A DNA stretch of 53,452 bases from CAMEGH01 sp964513905 (GCA_964513905.1 CAZENS010000001.1:1-53452); one strand, 5' to 3'. Shown: positions 1-7,153, numbered from the stretch's first letter. Made by a program: numbers and translations. The notes: generated by a model from the sequence alone, not told the origin.

Positions 1-41
1 CCGACAAGCCTCAAATCCACAGCCGTTTGAAAATTAATTTC

Positions 42-70
42 AAAAAAAATAAACCTCCCGTAAAAGGAGG
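42..70 (-). terminator. Rho-independent terminator of tmRNA
   Basis: Read on the minus strand, a CCTCC/GGAGG stem with a short loop is followed by a T-rich run (TTTATTTTTTTT). It lies just past the CCA end of the tmRNA and so fits as its terminator. Confidence 0.7.
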
Positions 71-80
71 AGAATATTCC

Positions 81-485
81 TGGTGGAGCTGCGGGGTACT
101 GCCCCCCGGTCCAAATGGTAACCCGATATTCGTCTACAGGCATAGACTACTTATGTGTTTTATAACAAGAAGTCCTAAGAAGTGAGTCAAAAATGGACCA
201 CAAGTTACGCGAAAAAAGTCCTGTGTATTGGTCGCTTCCCAAATACACAGCAAGCAACGAAAAGTATAACACTCCCCTAAGCTGCGCTGCCTCGCCTAGG
301 TGGAATGACCGCTAAACTAGGCAGCGATTGGCGCAAATGCCATCTTTGGAGCAGCGAAAGCGCTCTTTAGGCTAGCAAATGCATTTGCAACTTTAGATTT
401 TGCAACTAAAAATATGCGTATCGTGCAATATTCGACCTGCAGAATATCTTGTTAATGTCCAAATGTCGAAAGCTATGTCAGCCCC
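81..485 (-). ncRNA. ssrA: Transfer-messenger RNA (tmRNA)
   Basis: Rescues stalled ribosomes by acting first as an alanyl-tRNA and then as a short mRNA that adds a degradation tag. On the minus strand the 5' end begins GGGGCTGACATAGCTTTCGACA, a hallmark of tmRNA, and the 3' end is a tRNA-like half ending GCAGCTCCACCA with the CCA encoded. After TTTTTAGTT the resume codon is GCA (403-401) and the tag reading frame ends at TAG (319-317). The tag is 28 residues, starting AKSKVANAFASL and ending MAFAPIAA. The Ala-Ala end is typical of tmRNA tags, but the length is well above the usual 8-15. The boundaries follow the conserved acceptor ends. Confidence 0.95.
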
Positions 486-497
486 ATCTACCCTATA

Positions 498-503
498 ATT
501 ATA
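498..503 (-). promoter_or_regulatory. Extended -10 promoter of tmRNA
   Basis: TGG-TATAAT on the minus strand, 12 nt upstream of the mature tmRNA 5' end. This leaves a few precursor bases for RNase P to remove. No strong -35 is visible, as often with an extended -10. Confidence 0.6.
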
Positions 504-516
504 CCACATTGCCTGC

Positions 517-545
517 TTGTATTCACACTAGCAATTTGCCATACT
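517..545 (+). promoter_or_regulatory. Promoter of the comM-like gene
   Basis: TTGTAT (517-522), a 17-bp spacer and CATACT (540-545). The predicted start of transcription is within about 3 nt of the ATG at 555, so the mRNA would be almost leaderless. It is divergent from the tmRNA promoter. Confidence 0.5.
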
Positions 546-554
546 GATTACACA

Positions 555-2078
555 ATGATCGCAAAGATAGCATGCGCAGCCCCAATTGGATTTTCGGGAG
601 CAATAATAGAGGTAGAAAGCGACACCAAACAGGGACTGCCCGCCCTTCAAATTGTTGGAATGGGCAACAAGGCAATCGACGAATCAAAAGAACGAGTTCG
701 TAGCGCGATTACAAACTCCCTTCTAGATTTTCCCAAAAAACGTATCACGATTAACCTCGCTCCCGCCGAATTACCAAAAGATGGAACACACTATGATCTT
801 GCAATTGCGCTAAGCATTCTAAGTTCGAGTGGACAACTGCAAAAGAATCAAACAGAAAATTCTGTGTTCGTGGGAGAACTGGCGCTCGATGGATCATTGC
901 GGCCGGTTAAGGGTATTATAAATATGGTAGAAACTGCCAAAGAAAATGGCTACAAAACGATGTACCTACCACATCATAATATGCATCAAGCCGAACTAAT
1001 TTCTGGTATAAATCTTGTACCAGTTTCTACGCTCAAGGAGTTATTTCTCTTTCTAAAAGGTGAAAAAAACATCACTACAAATACTCCTACTGTCCGACCG
1101 ACGGCGTCACGCAAACCGCTCTCAGATGCTGACATGATTCGACTAGACGATATCTCAGGACAGGACCATGCAAAACGTGCCATTACTATTGCAGTAGCCG
1201 GTAGGCACAATATCCTACTCTATGGCCCGCCCGGTAGCGGAAAAACACTGCTAGCAAAAACATTAGTAAACCTACTCCCTACTCTTTCTGATCCAGAAAA
1301 AGTAGCAGTCACAAAACTGTATAGCCTAGCAGGAGAAAGCACCGAAAACACAATAGAACAGCGACCTTTTCGCTCTCCACATCACACTGCAAGTAGAAGC
1401 TCAATAATTGGCGGAGGTAGCCACCCTCGACCAGGAGAGATTAGCCTCGCCCATTTTGGCGTTCTCTTTCTTGATGAAATACCCGAATACCCTAGATCTG
1501 TCCTTGAGTCCCTACGCCAGCCCTTAGAAGATAAGGTAATATCAATTGCACGCGCCAAAGGCAGCATCACTTATCCTGCGAATTTTATGCTTGTTGCAAC
1601 AATGAACCCCTGCCCCTGCGGATTCTATGGAGAAACAGACAAAGAATGTACCTGCACAACCAGCCAGATAGCCAACTACCAAAGAAAACTATCTGGGCCG
1701 CTCATGGACCGCATTGATCTCACAATCAACGTATCTTGCGTACCAAGTAAGGATTTCCTTGTATCCAACAAATCACCATCCTACGAGCAGCATCACGCTG
1801 CCCAAAAAAGCATAAAGGTAGCAACCGAGTGCCAACGTCAACGATATAAGTCGAACAACAAATACAACAGCCATATCAGTAGCAAACAGATTGCCACCGT
1901 CACAAACCTATCTCCTGAGGCCGCTTCGATACTAAATCTAGCGAATGATCGATTGCGGCTCAGCGCCAGAAGCTACTTTAAAACTATTAAGGTAGCCAGA
2001 ACAATCGCAGATATTGAAAAAAGTGCTCTTATTCAACCGAACCACATATCTGAGGCCCTTCAATATAGAAAACAGTGA
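555..2078 (+). CDS. comM: ComM/YifB-type Mg-chelatase-like AAA+ ATPase
   Basis: A 507-residue protein of the YifB/ComM family, close to the family's usual length. In characterised species ComM is a hexameric helicase that promotes branch migration during natural transformation. The N-terminal ~170 residues form the family's Lon-like (ChlI) domain. The AAA+ core carries a Walker A GPPGSGKT near residue 224 and a Walker B LFLDEIPE near residue 304. A Cys-rich stretch (NPCPCGFYG, then CTC) near residue 350 is typical of the family, and a C-terminal Mg-chelatase domain follows. The ATG sits about 9 nt after a -10 box with no Shine-Dalgarno. A role in DNA uptake would fit the type IV pilus island downstream, but that link is inferred. 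Confidence 0.9.
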   Translation: MIAKIACAAPIGFSGAIIEVESDTKQGLPALQIVGMGNKAIDESKERVRSAITNSLLDFPKKRITINLAPAELPKDGTHYDLAIALSILSSSGQLQKNQTENSVFVGELALDGSLRPVKGIINMVETAKENGYKTMYLPHHNMHQAELISGINLVPVSTLKELFLFLKGEKNITTNTPTVRPTASRKPLSDADMIRLDDISGQDHAKRAITIAVAGRHNILLYGPPGSGKTLLAKTLVNLLPTLSDPEKVAVTKLYSLAGESTENTIEQRPFRSPHHTASRSSIIGGGSHPRPGEISLAHFGVLFLDEIPEYPRSVLESLRQPLEDKVISIARAKGSITYPANFMLVATMNPCPCGFYGETDKECTCTTSQIANYQRKLSGPLMDRIDLTINVSCVPSKDFLVSNKSPSYEQHHAAQKSIKVATECQRQRYKSNNKYNSHISSKQIATVTNLSPEAASILNLANDRLRLSARSYFKTIKVARTIADIEKSALIQPNHISEALQYRKQ

Positions 2079-2097
2079 ATTTAGCCGGCCCTACCCC

Positions 2098-2126
2098 TTG
2101 TAATCACCCGTGGAGTTTGGTATTAT
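2098..2126 (+). promoter_or_regulatory. Promoter of the infC operon
   Basis: TTGTAA, a 17-bp spacer and TATTAT, with TG upstream of the -10. The leader of about 48 nt holds a small hairpin, CGAGTA (2133-2138) with TACTCG (2147-2152), before the Shine-Dalgarno AAGGAG (2167-2172). Confidence 0.6.
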
Positions 2127-2180
2127 GGTATCCGAGTAATTTCAACTACTCGTATCTAACTTTAAGAAGGAGCAACAGCG

Positions 2181-2687
2181 ATTAACAAATCAGTTCGCGT
2201 TAACGGACAGATCCGAGCTAAGGAGCTGCGCGTTATCGGCACAGACGGGGAACAACTTGGCATCTTAACCTACTCAGAGGCAAGACGACTAGCGGAAGAG
2301 GCAGGAGTGGACCTAGTAGAGATATCACCCAATGCTAATCCTCCTGTAGCAAAAATCATCGACTGGGGAAAATACCAGTATCAGAAGATGAAAGAGCTGC
2401 AGAAAAATCGTAAGAAAGCAAAGACCAGCGAGCTAAAGCAAATGCGACTCGGTCTAAAAATCGGTCAGAACGACCTTGAAATAAAATTACGAAAAATTCG
2501 CAAGTTCCTTGAAAACGGCGATAAGGTAAAAATCATGATTTTCTTTAGAGGCAGGGAGATGGCCCATAAAGAGCTCGGATTTGAACTAATTGAGCGCATA
2601 ATTTCTATGCTTGAAGATGATGCAGTAGTTGAACAAAAACCTCAGATGGCTGGTCGCAATCTGAGTATTACAGTAAGGAGTAAATAA
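2181..2687 (+). CDS. infC: Translation initiation factor IF-3, ATT start
   Basis: IF-3 binds the 30S subunit, blocks early 50S joining and checks start-codon and initiator tRNA pairing. The protein begins INKSVRVNGQIRAKELRVI, a classic IF-3 N-domain, followed by the linker and C-domain (ending NLSITVRSK), 168 residues in all. The first usable ATG in frame is at 2307, which would cut off the whole N-domain. A stop codon lies in frame at 2163 and no ATG, GTG or TTG occurs between it and the conserved N-terminus. The ATT at 2181 lies 8 nt after AAGGAG, so it is chosen as the start. AUU initiation is the known basis of IF-3 autoregulation in E. coli. The stop overlaps the start of rpmI by one base. 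Confidence 0.9.
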   Translation: MNKSVRVNGQIRAKELRVIGTDGEQLGILTYSEARRLAEEAGVDLVEISPNANPPVAKIIDWGKYQYQKMKELQKNRKKAKTSELKQMRLGLKIGQNDLEIKLRKIRKFLENGDKVKIMIFFRGREMAHKELGFELIERIISMLEDDAVVEQKPQMAGRNLSITVRSK

Positions 2688-2884
2688 TGCCAAAGTTAAA
2701 GACCCATAAAGGCACCTCGAAGCGAGTTAAACTTACTGCCACAGGCAAAGTAACTCGGCAGCGTGCGTTCGGCGGACACCTACTTGCTAAGAAAAGCAAA
2801 AGCCGCAAACGAGCTATCAATACTATAACAAAAGTAAACGGTAGCATGAAGAAAAATATTAAGACAGCACTAGGAGTAAAATAA
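2687..2884 (+). CDS. rpmI: 50S ribosomal protein L35
   Basis: A 65-residue, very basic protein with the bL35 signature KLKTHKGTSKR near the N-terminus and LAKKSKSRKR in the middle. It is a structural protein of the large subunit. Its ATG overlaps the TAA of infC (TAATG) and its own stop overlaps the ATG of rplT in the same way. The three genes are therefore translationally coupled in the conserved infC-rpmI-rplT order. Confidence 0.97.
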   Translation: MPKLKTHKGTSKRVKLTATGKVTRQRAFGGHLLAKKSKSRKRAINTITKVNGSMKKNIKTALGVK

Positions 2885-3228
2885 TGCGAGTTAAACGAGG
2901 GGTTACCGCCCGTGCTAAGCACAAAAAAATCCTAAAAGCCGCAAAAGGAATGCAGCACAATAGGACTAGAAGTTTTCGACTAGCAAAACAAGCTGTCATT
3001 CGAGCCCTACAATATGCATACCGAGATCGACGCAATAAAAAAAGAGATCTCCGTGGACTCTGGATAACAAGAATTAATGCAGCCGCTAGAATTAATGGCA
3101 CCACCTACAGCAAGTTAATGGCAAGCCTAAAAGCCGCTAACATTGAGCTGGATCGAAAAATCCTCTCTGAGCTTGCCGCTAATGAACCGAAAGCATTTGA
3201 AGCAGTCGTAAAAGCTGCATCCAAATAA
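2884..3228 (+). CDS. rplT: 50S ribosomal protein L20
   Basis: A 114-residue basic protein with the bL20 features MRVKRGVTARAKHKKILK at the start and RDRRNKKRDLRGLWI in the middle. It is needed for early assembly of the large subunit. In other bacteria L20 represses its own operon by binding the leader or an internal site. The leader here is short and no L20-binding fold is obvious. It is the last gene of the operon and is followed by a strong terminator. Confidence 0.97.
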   Translation: MRVKRGVTARAKHKKILKAAKGMQHNRTRSFRLAKQAVIRALQYAYRDRRNKKRDLRGLWITRINAAARINGTTYSKLMASLKAANIELDRKILSELAANEPKAFEAVVKAASK

Positions 3229-3248
3229 TTCAGCGAAGATAACAATTG

Positions 3249-3275
3249 AAAAACACCACGATTGAGTGGTGTTTT
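3249..3275. terminator. Bidirectional terminator between rplT and rnpB
   Basis: AAAAACACCAC, the loop GATTGA, and GTGGTGTTTTT form a perfect stem with a T-run on either strand. It ends the rplT transcript on plus and the RNase P RNA on minus. Confidence 0.85.
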
Positions 3276-3280
3276 TCAAT

Positions 3281-3623
3281 AGCGGCGTACCTATAAGCCG
3301 GGTTCTGTCGTGAGCAATCATCTATCTAGCCTACTCGTTGCCGAGCTGGTCAAGCGGATAGCGATACCGATTAGCGAACAACCATCACCAGTATCTCCTT
3401 GCAGTGGACAGGGTTTACCTCCTTCGTACGTCACCGCACGTCGCTGTGGTCTCTTACACCACTCCTTTCACCCTTACCTCATCAAGAGGCGGTATCGTTT
3501 CTGTGGCACTTTCCCTAGGGTTACCCCTGGTCGCCGTTAGCGACTGTCCCGTTCTATACTGCCCGGACTTTCCTCTTGCGCTACCTTTGTCTAGGAGCGC
3601 AAGCGATTGCCCAGTACACCACT
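3281..3623 (-). ncRNA. rnpB: RNase P RNA component
   Basis: The catalytic RNA that trims tRNA 5' leaders. On the minus strand it has the invariant GAGGAAAGTCCGGGC near the 5' end, CACAGAAACGATACCGCC in the core, and the conserved 3' block ACAGAACCCGGCTTATAG. The ends close helix P1: AGTGGTGTAC near the 5' end pairs with GTACGCCGCT at the 3' end, using G-U pairs. About 343 nt is a normal length for a type A RNA. The ends are set from P1 and from the promoter, so they are good to a few bases. Open frames inside it are not genes. Confidence 0.95.
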
Positions 3624-3629
3624 GCCCTA

Positions 3630-3635
3630 ATTATA
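3630..3635 (-). promoter_or_regulatory. -10 box of the rnpB promoter
   Basis: TATAAT on the minus strand, 6-7 nt before the predicted 5' end of RNase P RNA. Confidence 0.55.
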
Positions 3636-3670
3636 CCCCATAATCATCAAGTCTGGCGATATATCAATAT

Positions 3671-4540
3671 CTATTCTTTTACCTTATGATCGTCCAAAAT
3701 TCTGTTTACCTCGCCATCTGCAATCGTATTAAATTCACGGCGAACATGCGTAAACTGCACATCATCAAACTGTGTAAGTAAATCTAGGATCCTCTCATTA
3801 ATTGGCCACAGGTCCCTATTCTTGATCGTATAAATTCCCTTCATCTGATTTACGACCATCAAACTGTCAAGTCGATACTCCAACCTCTTTATGCCCAGCT
3901 CAAGCGCCCTCTCCAAACCAATGCGAAGACCGTGATACTCAGCCTGATAGCTCGTTGTTATTCCAAGATACTCCCCACCCCTATCTACAATATCCCCTTC
4001 GGGACTTTCAATTATATAGGCCGCCGCAGAATGACCAGGATTCCCCCTTGATCCCCCGTCTGAATATATAATGTATCCACTTTCTGTTGTTTTTTTATCA
4101 TCTATCGTGACGACTTCATTGCCCTGTTCATCTGTAGAAGTTTTTTGCTCGCTAATACCCAGTAATACTTTTGATGAATCAGTGATATCCCTGTGTTGTA
4201 TTTTTGACTTACTTTGCCATATCGCCTTATCGTAAGATCCGCCCAAAGATACTGTATAGTCAGCCACACTGACAAGATAGACGACGTAGACGAACTGTGT
4301 CCGGTCCTTGTCATCGCTAATATATGTAATTACATCAAAAAGCTGAACAGTTCTTGCTTCTAACCCAGCATCCTTCTTTAGGTACCGCTTTAGTGCATCT
4401 TCGGGTTGCTCGCCATAGTCAATCTTACCGCCAGGGACCTCAAACTTCCCGTTAAGCCTTTCAAGACCTCCCGACCGGCGAAGTAGCAGTGTCTGATCCC
4501 CGCGACGAACAATAGCCTTGACTCCGGTTCTCTGCCTCAT
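3671..4540 (-). CDS. Nudix-like domain fused to RNase HI
   Basis: 289 residues with two domains. Residues ~1-130 look like a Nudix fold (GGKIDYGEQPEDALKRYLKKDAGL region, 37-60). The Nudix box is damaged: where GX5EX7REUXEEXGU is expected, R52 is followed by Tyr not Glu, and the EE pair is Lys-Asp, so hydrolysis is doubtful. Residues ~155-289 are an RNase HI domain with all four metal ligands: D161 (YSDGGSRGNPG), E201 (YQAEYHGL), D225 (RLDSLMVVNQMKG) and D275. It should cut RNA in RNA-DNA hybrids. The Nudix part may serve as a nucleotide-binding or scaffold domain. It lies 44 nt after the tRNA-Pro CCA on the same strand and is probably co-transcribed with it. Confidence 0.85.
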   Translation of the reverse strand: MRQRTGVKAIVRRGDQTLLLRRSGGLERLNGKFEVPGGKIDYGEQPEDALKRYLKKDAGLEARTVQLFDVITYISDDKDRTQFVYVVYLVSVADYTVSLGGSYDKAIWQSKSKIQHRDITDSSKVLLGISEQKTSTDEQGNEVVTIDDKKTTESGYIIYSDGGSRGNPGHSAAAYIIESPEGDIVDRGGEYLGITTSYQAEYHGLRIGLERALELGIKRLEYRLDSLMVVNQMKGIYTIKNRDLWPINERILDLLTQFDDVQFTHVRREFNTIADGEVNRILDDHKVKE

Positions 4541-4584
4541 GCTACCCTCTCTTTAAATCTTAATAAAGTAAATAATGCTATCTG

Positions 4585-4660
4585 TGGTCAGGGTGACTGG
4601 ACTTGAACCAGCGACCTCACGGCCCCCAGCCGTACGCGCTACCAACTGCGCCACACCCTG
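4585..4660 (-). tRNA. tRNA-Pro(GGG)
   Basis: A full cloverleaf on the minus strand: acceptor CAGGGTG/CACCCTG, D-arm GCGCAGTTGGTAGCGC, anticodon loop CTGGGGG (anticodon GGG), and T-arm with TTCAAGT. The discriminator is A and CCA is encoded (4587-4585). It directly follows the T-run of the RNA candidate at 4673-4804 and precedes the Nudix/RNase HI gene. Confidence 0.95.
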
Positions 4661-4672
4661 AAAAAACCAAAG

Positions 4673-4804
4673 GTCCCAACCAGGGCGCTTGATATTCCCC
4701 GCGTAAATGCAAGGTGGGTGTTCTCATAGAATTTCCTCAGAAACTCAGAATATTGAACTCCCTATCATATGATGTTAGGAAAATCATATGCGTCTGGCTG
4801 GGAC
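4673..4804 (-). ncRNA. Candidate structured small RNA or leader, unassigned
   Basis: A 132-nt minus-strand stretch with its own promoter. Its ends pair: GTCCCAGCCAG (4804-4794) with CTGGTTGGGAC (4683-4673), 11 bp with one G-U. Inside are a perfect 8-bp hairpin, CATATGAT with ATCATATG (4766-4773 and 4783-4790), and a 7-bp hairpin with a 4-nt loop (4729-4735 and 4740-4746). A run of six T follows at 4666-4661, abutting tRNA-Pro. Paired termini at the start site are typical of stable regulatory RNAs such as 6S RNA, but the sequence does not let me assign a family. It has no credible reading frame. Confidence 0.5.
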
Positions 4805-4810
4805 ATTCTT

Positions 4811-4840
4811 ATTATACACCCCCTTGCTAGGAAATGCCAA
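4811..4840 (-). promoter_or_regulatory. Promoter of the RNA candidate and tRNA-Pro unit
   Basis: TTGGCA (4840-4835), an 18-bp spacer and TATAAT (4816-4811) on the minus strand. The -35 lies inside the 3' end of the M50 protease gene. The predicted start falls on the G that opens the terminal stem at 4804. Confidence 0.6.
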
Positions 4841-5465
4841 ATACCCAGATGAATAGCTGCAGAACGGCGCCGATTCCACTGCTCATAATCGCACCGATAA
4901 CTGATCCTCCCAGTAGAACAAGTGCAAATATCAATACTAGCCCAAACGACTCTACCGCTTCCATTCCCCTGCGTACGAAATCTGGAGCCAGTGCGTATAA
5001 CGCTCGGGAGCCATCTAACGGAGGTATCGGAATCATATTAAATACAAAGAAACCAAGGTTAATGCCGACAGCCAACATAAGGACCGAGCCTACATCACTA
5101 ATTGGACTAATATTAAATATGGCCACTATACCGAATAAAATAAAAGCGATCACAAAATTCGTGAGCGGGCCGGCTAAGGCAACAAGTGCAGCGCCCCACT
5201 CATCATACTTTACCCTGTTTGGATTAAAGGGAACCGGTTTGGCACCCCCAAAAATAGGTCCACCAGTGATTGCAAGGATAAGCGGCAAAAGAATAGTTAA
5301 AAACGGGTCGATATGTTTGATCGGATTAAGTGTCAACCTACCCTGTAACTTTGCAGTGTCATCGCCTAGCCAATAACTCATAAAGGCATGCATAGCCTCG
5401 TGAAGTGTCATAGAAACTAGTATTATTGCTAGTACCGCCACCAAATGAAAGATGTCTATTTCCAT
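4827..5465 (-). CDS. Site-2 protease family (M50) membrane metalloprotease
   Basis: A 212-residue polytopic membrane protein. The zinc motif HEAMH (H22, E23, H26) sits at the start of the second hydrophobic stretch. The second M50 motif, NMIPIPPLDGSR, lies near residue 145. Five or six membrane segments are visible. Such enzymes cut transmembrane substrates within the bilayer. No PDZ domain is present, so this is the short M50B type rather than RseP. The ATG is 7 nt after an extended -10 (TGG-TATACT, 5478-5473), with no Shine-Dalgarno, so the mRNA is probably leaderless. The substrate is unknown. Confidence 0.85.
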   Translation of the reverse strand: MEIDIFHLVAVLAIILVSMTLHEAMHAFMSYWLGDDTAKLQGRLTLNPIKHIDPFLTILLPLILAITGGPIFGGAKPVPFNPNRVKYDEWGAALVALAGPLTNFVIAFILFGIVAIFNISPISDVGSVLMLAVGINLGFFVFNMIPIPPLDGSRALYALAPDFVRRGMEAVESFGLVLIFALVLLGGSVIGAIMSSGIGAVLQLFIWVFGIS

Positions 5466-5472
5466 AGAATCT

Positions 5473-5478
5473 AGTATA
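5473..5478 (-). promoter_or_regulatory. Extended -10 of the M50 gene, leaderless start
   Basis: TGG-TATACT on minus, ending 7 nt before the ATG at 5465. It lies back-to-back with the rpmB promoter. Confidence 0.55.
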
Positions 5479-5494
5479 CCACGAACGCTAAAGC

Positions 5495-5523
5495 TTGACG
5501 AAAACTACTGAAAAAGCTACAAT
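5495..5523 (+). promoter_or_regulatory. Promoter of rpmB
   Basis: TTGACG (5495-5500), a 17-bp spacer and TACAAT (5518-5523). This is close to the sigma-70 consensus, and the leader to the ATG at 5568 is about 38 nt. Confidence 0.7.
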
Positions 5524-5567
5524 GGTACAGATTAATTAAATTAACGTAAAGAAGTGGAAGTAACCAA

Positions 5568-5789
5568 ATGGCATCTCGATGTGACTTAACTGGTAAGCGC
5601 GCTCAACACGGTCATAATGTAAGTTTTAGCTTGCGCCGTACTAAGCGAACTTTCAAGCCAAACCTACAAAAGAAGACGTTCGTAGTAGACGGTCAAAAAG
5701 TGACAATGACACTTAGCACCCACGCTATTCGAACACTGAAGAAAAAGGGGCTACTGCCAAAAAGCGGCGGCTCTAATGTAGAGGCATAA
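5568..5789 (+). CDS. rpmB: 50S ribosomal protein L28
   Basis: A 73-residue basic protein with the bL28 pattern: MASRCDLTGKRAQHGHNVS at the start, then the SFSLRRTKRTFKPNLQK segment and a C-terminal helix with RTLKKKGLL. It is a structural protein of the large subunit. Only one of the Cys residues of zinc-binding L28 forms remains (C5), so it is probably a zinc-free form. It is a single-gene unit with its own strong promoter and terminator, flanked by minus-strand genes on both sides. Confidence 0.95.
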   Translation: MASRCDLTGKRAQHGHNVSFSLRRTKRTFKPNLQKKTFVVDGQKVTMTLSTHAIRTLKKKGLLPKSGGSNVEA

Positions 5790-5805
5790 CACCTAGCCTA
5801 TTTAG

Positions 5806-5842
5806 CAAAAACATCCGGCAGATTTAAACCGGATGTTTTTTA
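5806..5842. terminator. Bidirectional terminator after rpmB
   Basis: AAAAACATCCGG, a 10-nt loop, and CCGGATGTTTTTT. It serves rpmB on plus and the thrS-to-MBL operon on minus. Confidence 0.85.
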
Positions 5843-5858
5843 TATTATCTTATTTACG

Positions 5859-6500
5859 TTACGCAGATGTGCGTGTAATCCCAATCATTGTCATAGAAAC
5901 AGGCAAACTTGCTGCTGACTTTACTTTATATTTAGAAGTAATTTCAACAGGAGCACTTAACTCCCTATTAAATGTCTCGAGCGAATCTTGAGGCACCTCG
6001 TACTTCATGCCGCTATCTGCAAAATGCACAGGAATGACAACTTTTGGCTCCACCTGTCGCGTTATTGCAACTGCGCTCGTTGCATCTAGCGTATAACCGC
6101 CCCCGCCAACTGGCAAAATTAATATATCGACTACACCAAGTGTTTCTAGCTGCTGGTCAGTTAATTTAGGCGCAATATTACCCAACACAGCAACACGAAC
6201 ATCACCAACTTCCACTCGATAAATCGTTGATAGTTTTTCGTCTTTCTCTGTATCAATATGGCGCTGAGATGCAATTCCTATAATAGAGAAATCCCCCACT
6301 TCGTATTCACCCGGACCATTTATTACGAGTTTCTCTCCCGCTCCTGTAATCGCAAACCTGCTCTCCGTAGCAAGCTCAACAGCTCCCGCGACCTTAACGT
6401 CGGGCAAACCCGCTAGAGACAGCTTTGGATCAAAGACAGCTGTCACCTCCTTTGTTGCAATTACTACCGCATTACCGCCCTTACATTCTATTTCAAACAT
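5859..6500 (-). CDS. MBL-fold protein (COG2220-like) lacking the HxHxDH motif
   Basis: 213 residues with the outline of the UlaG-like metallo-beta-lactamase family: INGPGEYEVGDFSIIGI, then DILILPVGGGGYTLDATSA and PKVVIPVHF. The zinc-binding HxHxDH motif expected near residue 55 is absent (the region reads ELATESRFAI). The Asp after the central strand has become Asn (LGN for LGD). Only the late D and H of the fold remain. It is probably not a hydrolase of the usual kind, so a binding or regulatory role is more likely. It is the last gene of the thrS operon, 15 nt behind the winged-helix gene. Confidence 0.75.
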   Translation of the reverse strand: MFEIECKGGNAVVIATKEVTAVFDPKLSLAGLPDVKVAGAVELATESRFAITGAGEKLVINGPGEYEVGDFSIIGIASQRHIDTEKDEKLSTIYRVEVGDVRVAVLGNIAPKLTDQQLETLGVVDILILPVGGGGYTLDATSAVAITRQVEPKVVIPVHFADSGMKYEVPQDSLETFNRELSAPVEITSKYKVKSAASLPVSMTMIGITRTSA

Positions 6501-6514
6501 ATTCTCTCCTCCTA

Positions 6515-7117
6515 CTACGTCTGACTTGTTAGCAAGTGGTCAGTATCAACCAGTACAGAATGCTTGCCATTTGTTATCTCTGTTATAAACTTATCCCTCA
6601 CGCTAAGTCGATAATAAAACTCCTCATACTTCATAACGGAATAATTTATTTCACGACCCTCGGCTTCTTCAATCATTTTTACCACAGCCTTTATTTTACT
6701 GACCGGCGTATTGCCAACAAGCAAGATATCAACTTTGCTCGTTGAACCTTTTTCAAGTATACCAGCCGCCACAACAACTCTTACGTGAGGTAGCGATTTT
6801 ATTTCGTGTCGCCAGTTGTGCGCTGCGTCTTTTACTTCAGCTACACTAGACACGCTCATTTTTTGATCGGCAAAAATAGCCCGCAATGGGACATAGAACT
6901 CATATCTCTGATTTACCTCGTAATATAGCTTATTATCAGCACTGTCGCTAATAATAATTCCTACCTTTAGCATGTTTGCTAACTCACGCCGTACAGAATT
7001 AATTTGTTCACCAATTAGCCGAGTTATCTCCCGAACATAGAAAGATTTCCCAGGATTATTCATAAATAAGTGAAGTAATTTTACTCTTGTTTTTGAACCA
7101 AATAGTGCGTCAATCAT
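6515..7117 (-). CDS. Winged-helix regulator with nucleotidyltransferase-like C-terminal domain
   Basis: 200 residues. Residues 1-75 form a winged helix (SKTRVKLLHLFMNNPGKSFYVREITRLI, then RRELANMLKVGII). The remainder, with VVVAAGILEKGSTSKVDILLVG, resembles the core of a polymerase-beta-like nucleotidyltransferase, as in MNT-HTH proteins. The catalytic GS...DxD pattern is incomplete: a Ser and a single Asp (KVDILL) are present. It is most likely a DNA-binding regulator. It lies between miaA and the MBL gene in one operon. The target is unknown. Confidence 0.65.
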   Translation of the reverse strand: MIDALFGSKTRVKLLHLFMNNPGKSFYVREITRLIGEQINSVRRELANMLKVGIIISDSADNKLYYEVNQRYEFYVPLRAIFADQKMSVSSVAEVKDAAHNWRHEIKSLPHVRVVVAAGILEKGSTSKVDILLVGNTPVSKIKAVVKMIEEAEGREINYSVMKYEEFYYRLSVRDKFITEITNGKHSVLVDTDHLLTSQT

Positions 7118-7153
7118 ATGTTTGTCTCTTATTCTTCCCTTTTATATATTGTA

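Noticed and set aside
2307..2687. infC starting at the ATG at 2307
   Set aside because: It would drop the conserved N-domain that continues upstream in frame to the ATT with a good Shine-Dalgarno.
3310..3643. Open frames of 76 and 79 codons on the plus strand
   Set aside because: They lie inside the RNase P RNA gene on the other strand and have no ribosome-binding site or protein-like composition.
4673..4804. Firm call of 6S RNA, SRP RNA or a T-box
   Set aside because: The conserved SRP and T-box sequence motifs are absent, and the hairpin layout is not clearly that of 6S RNA, so it is left unassigned.
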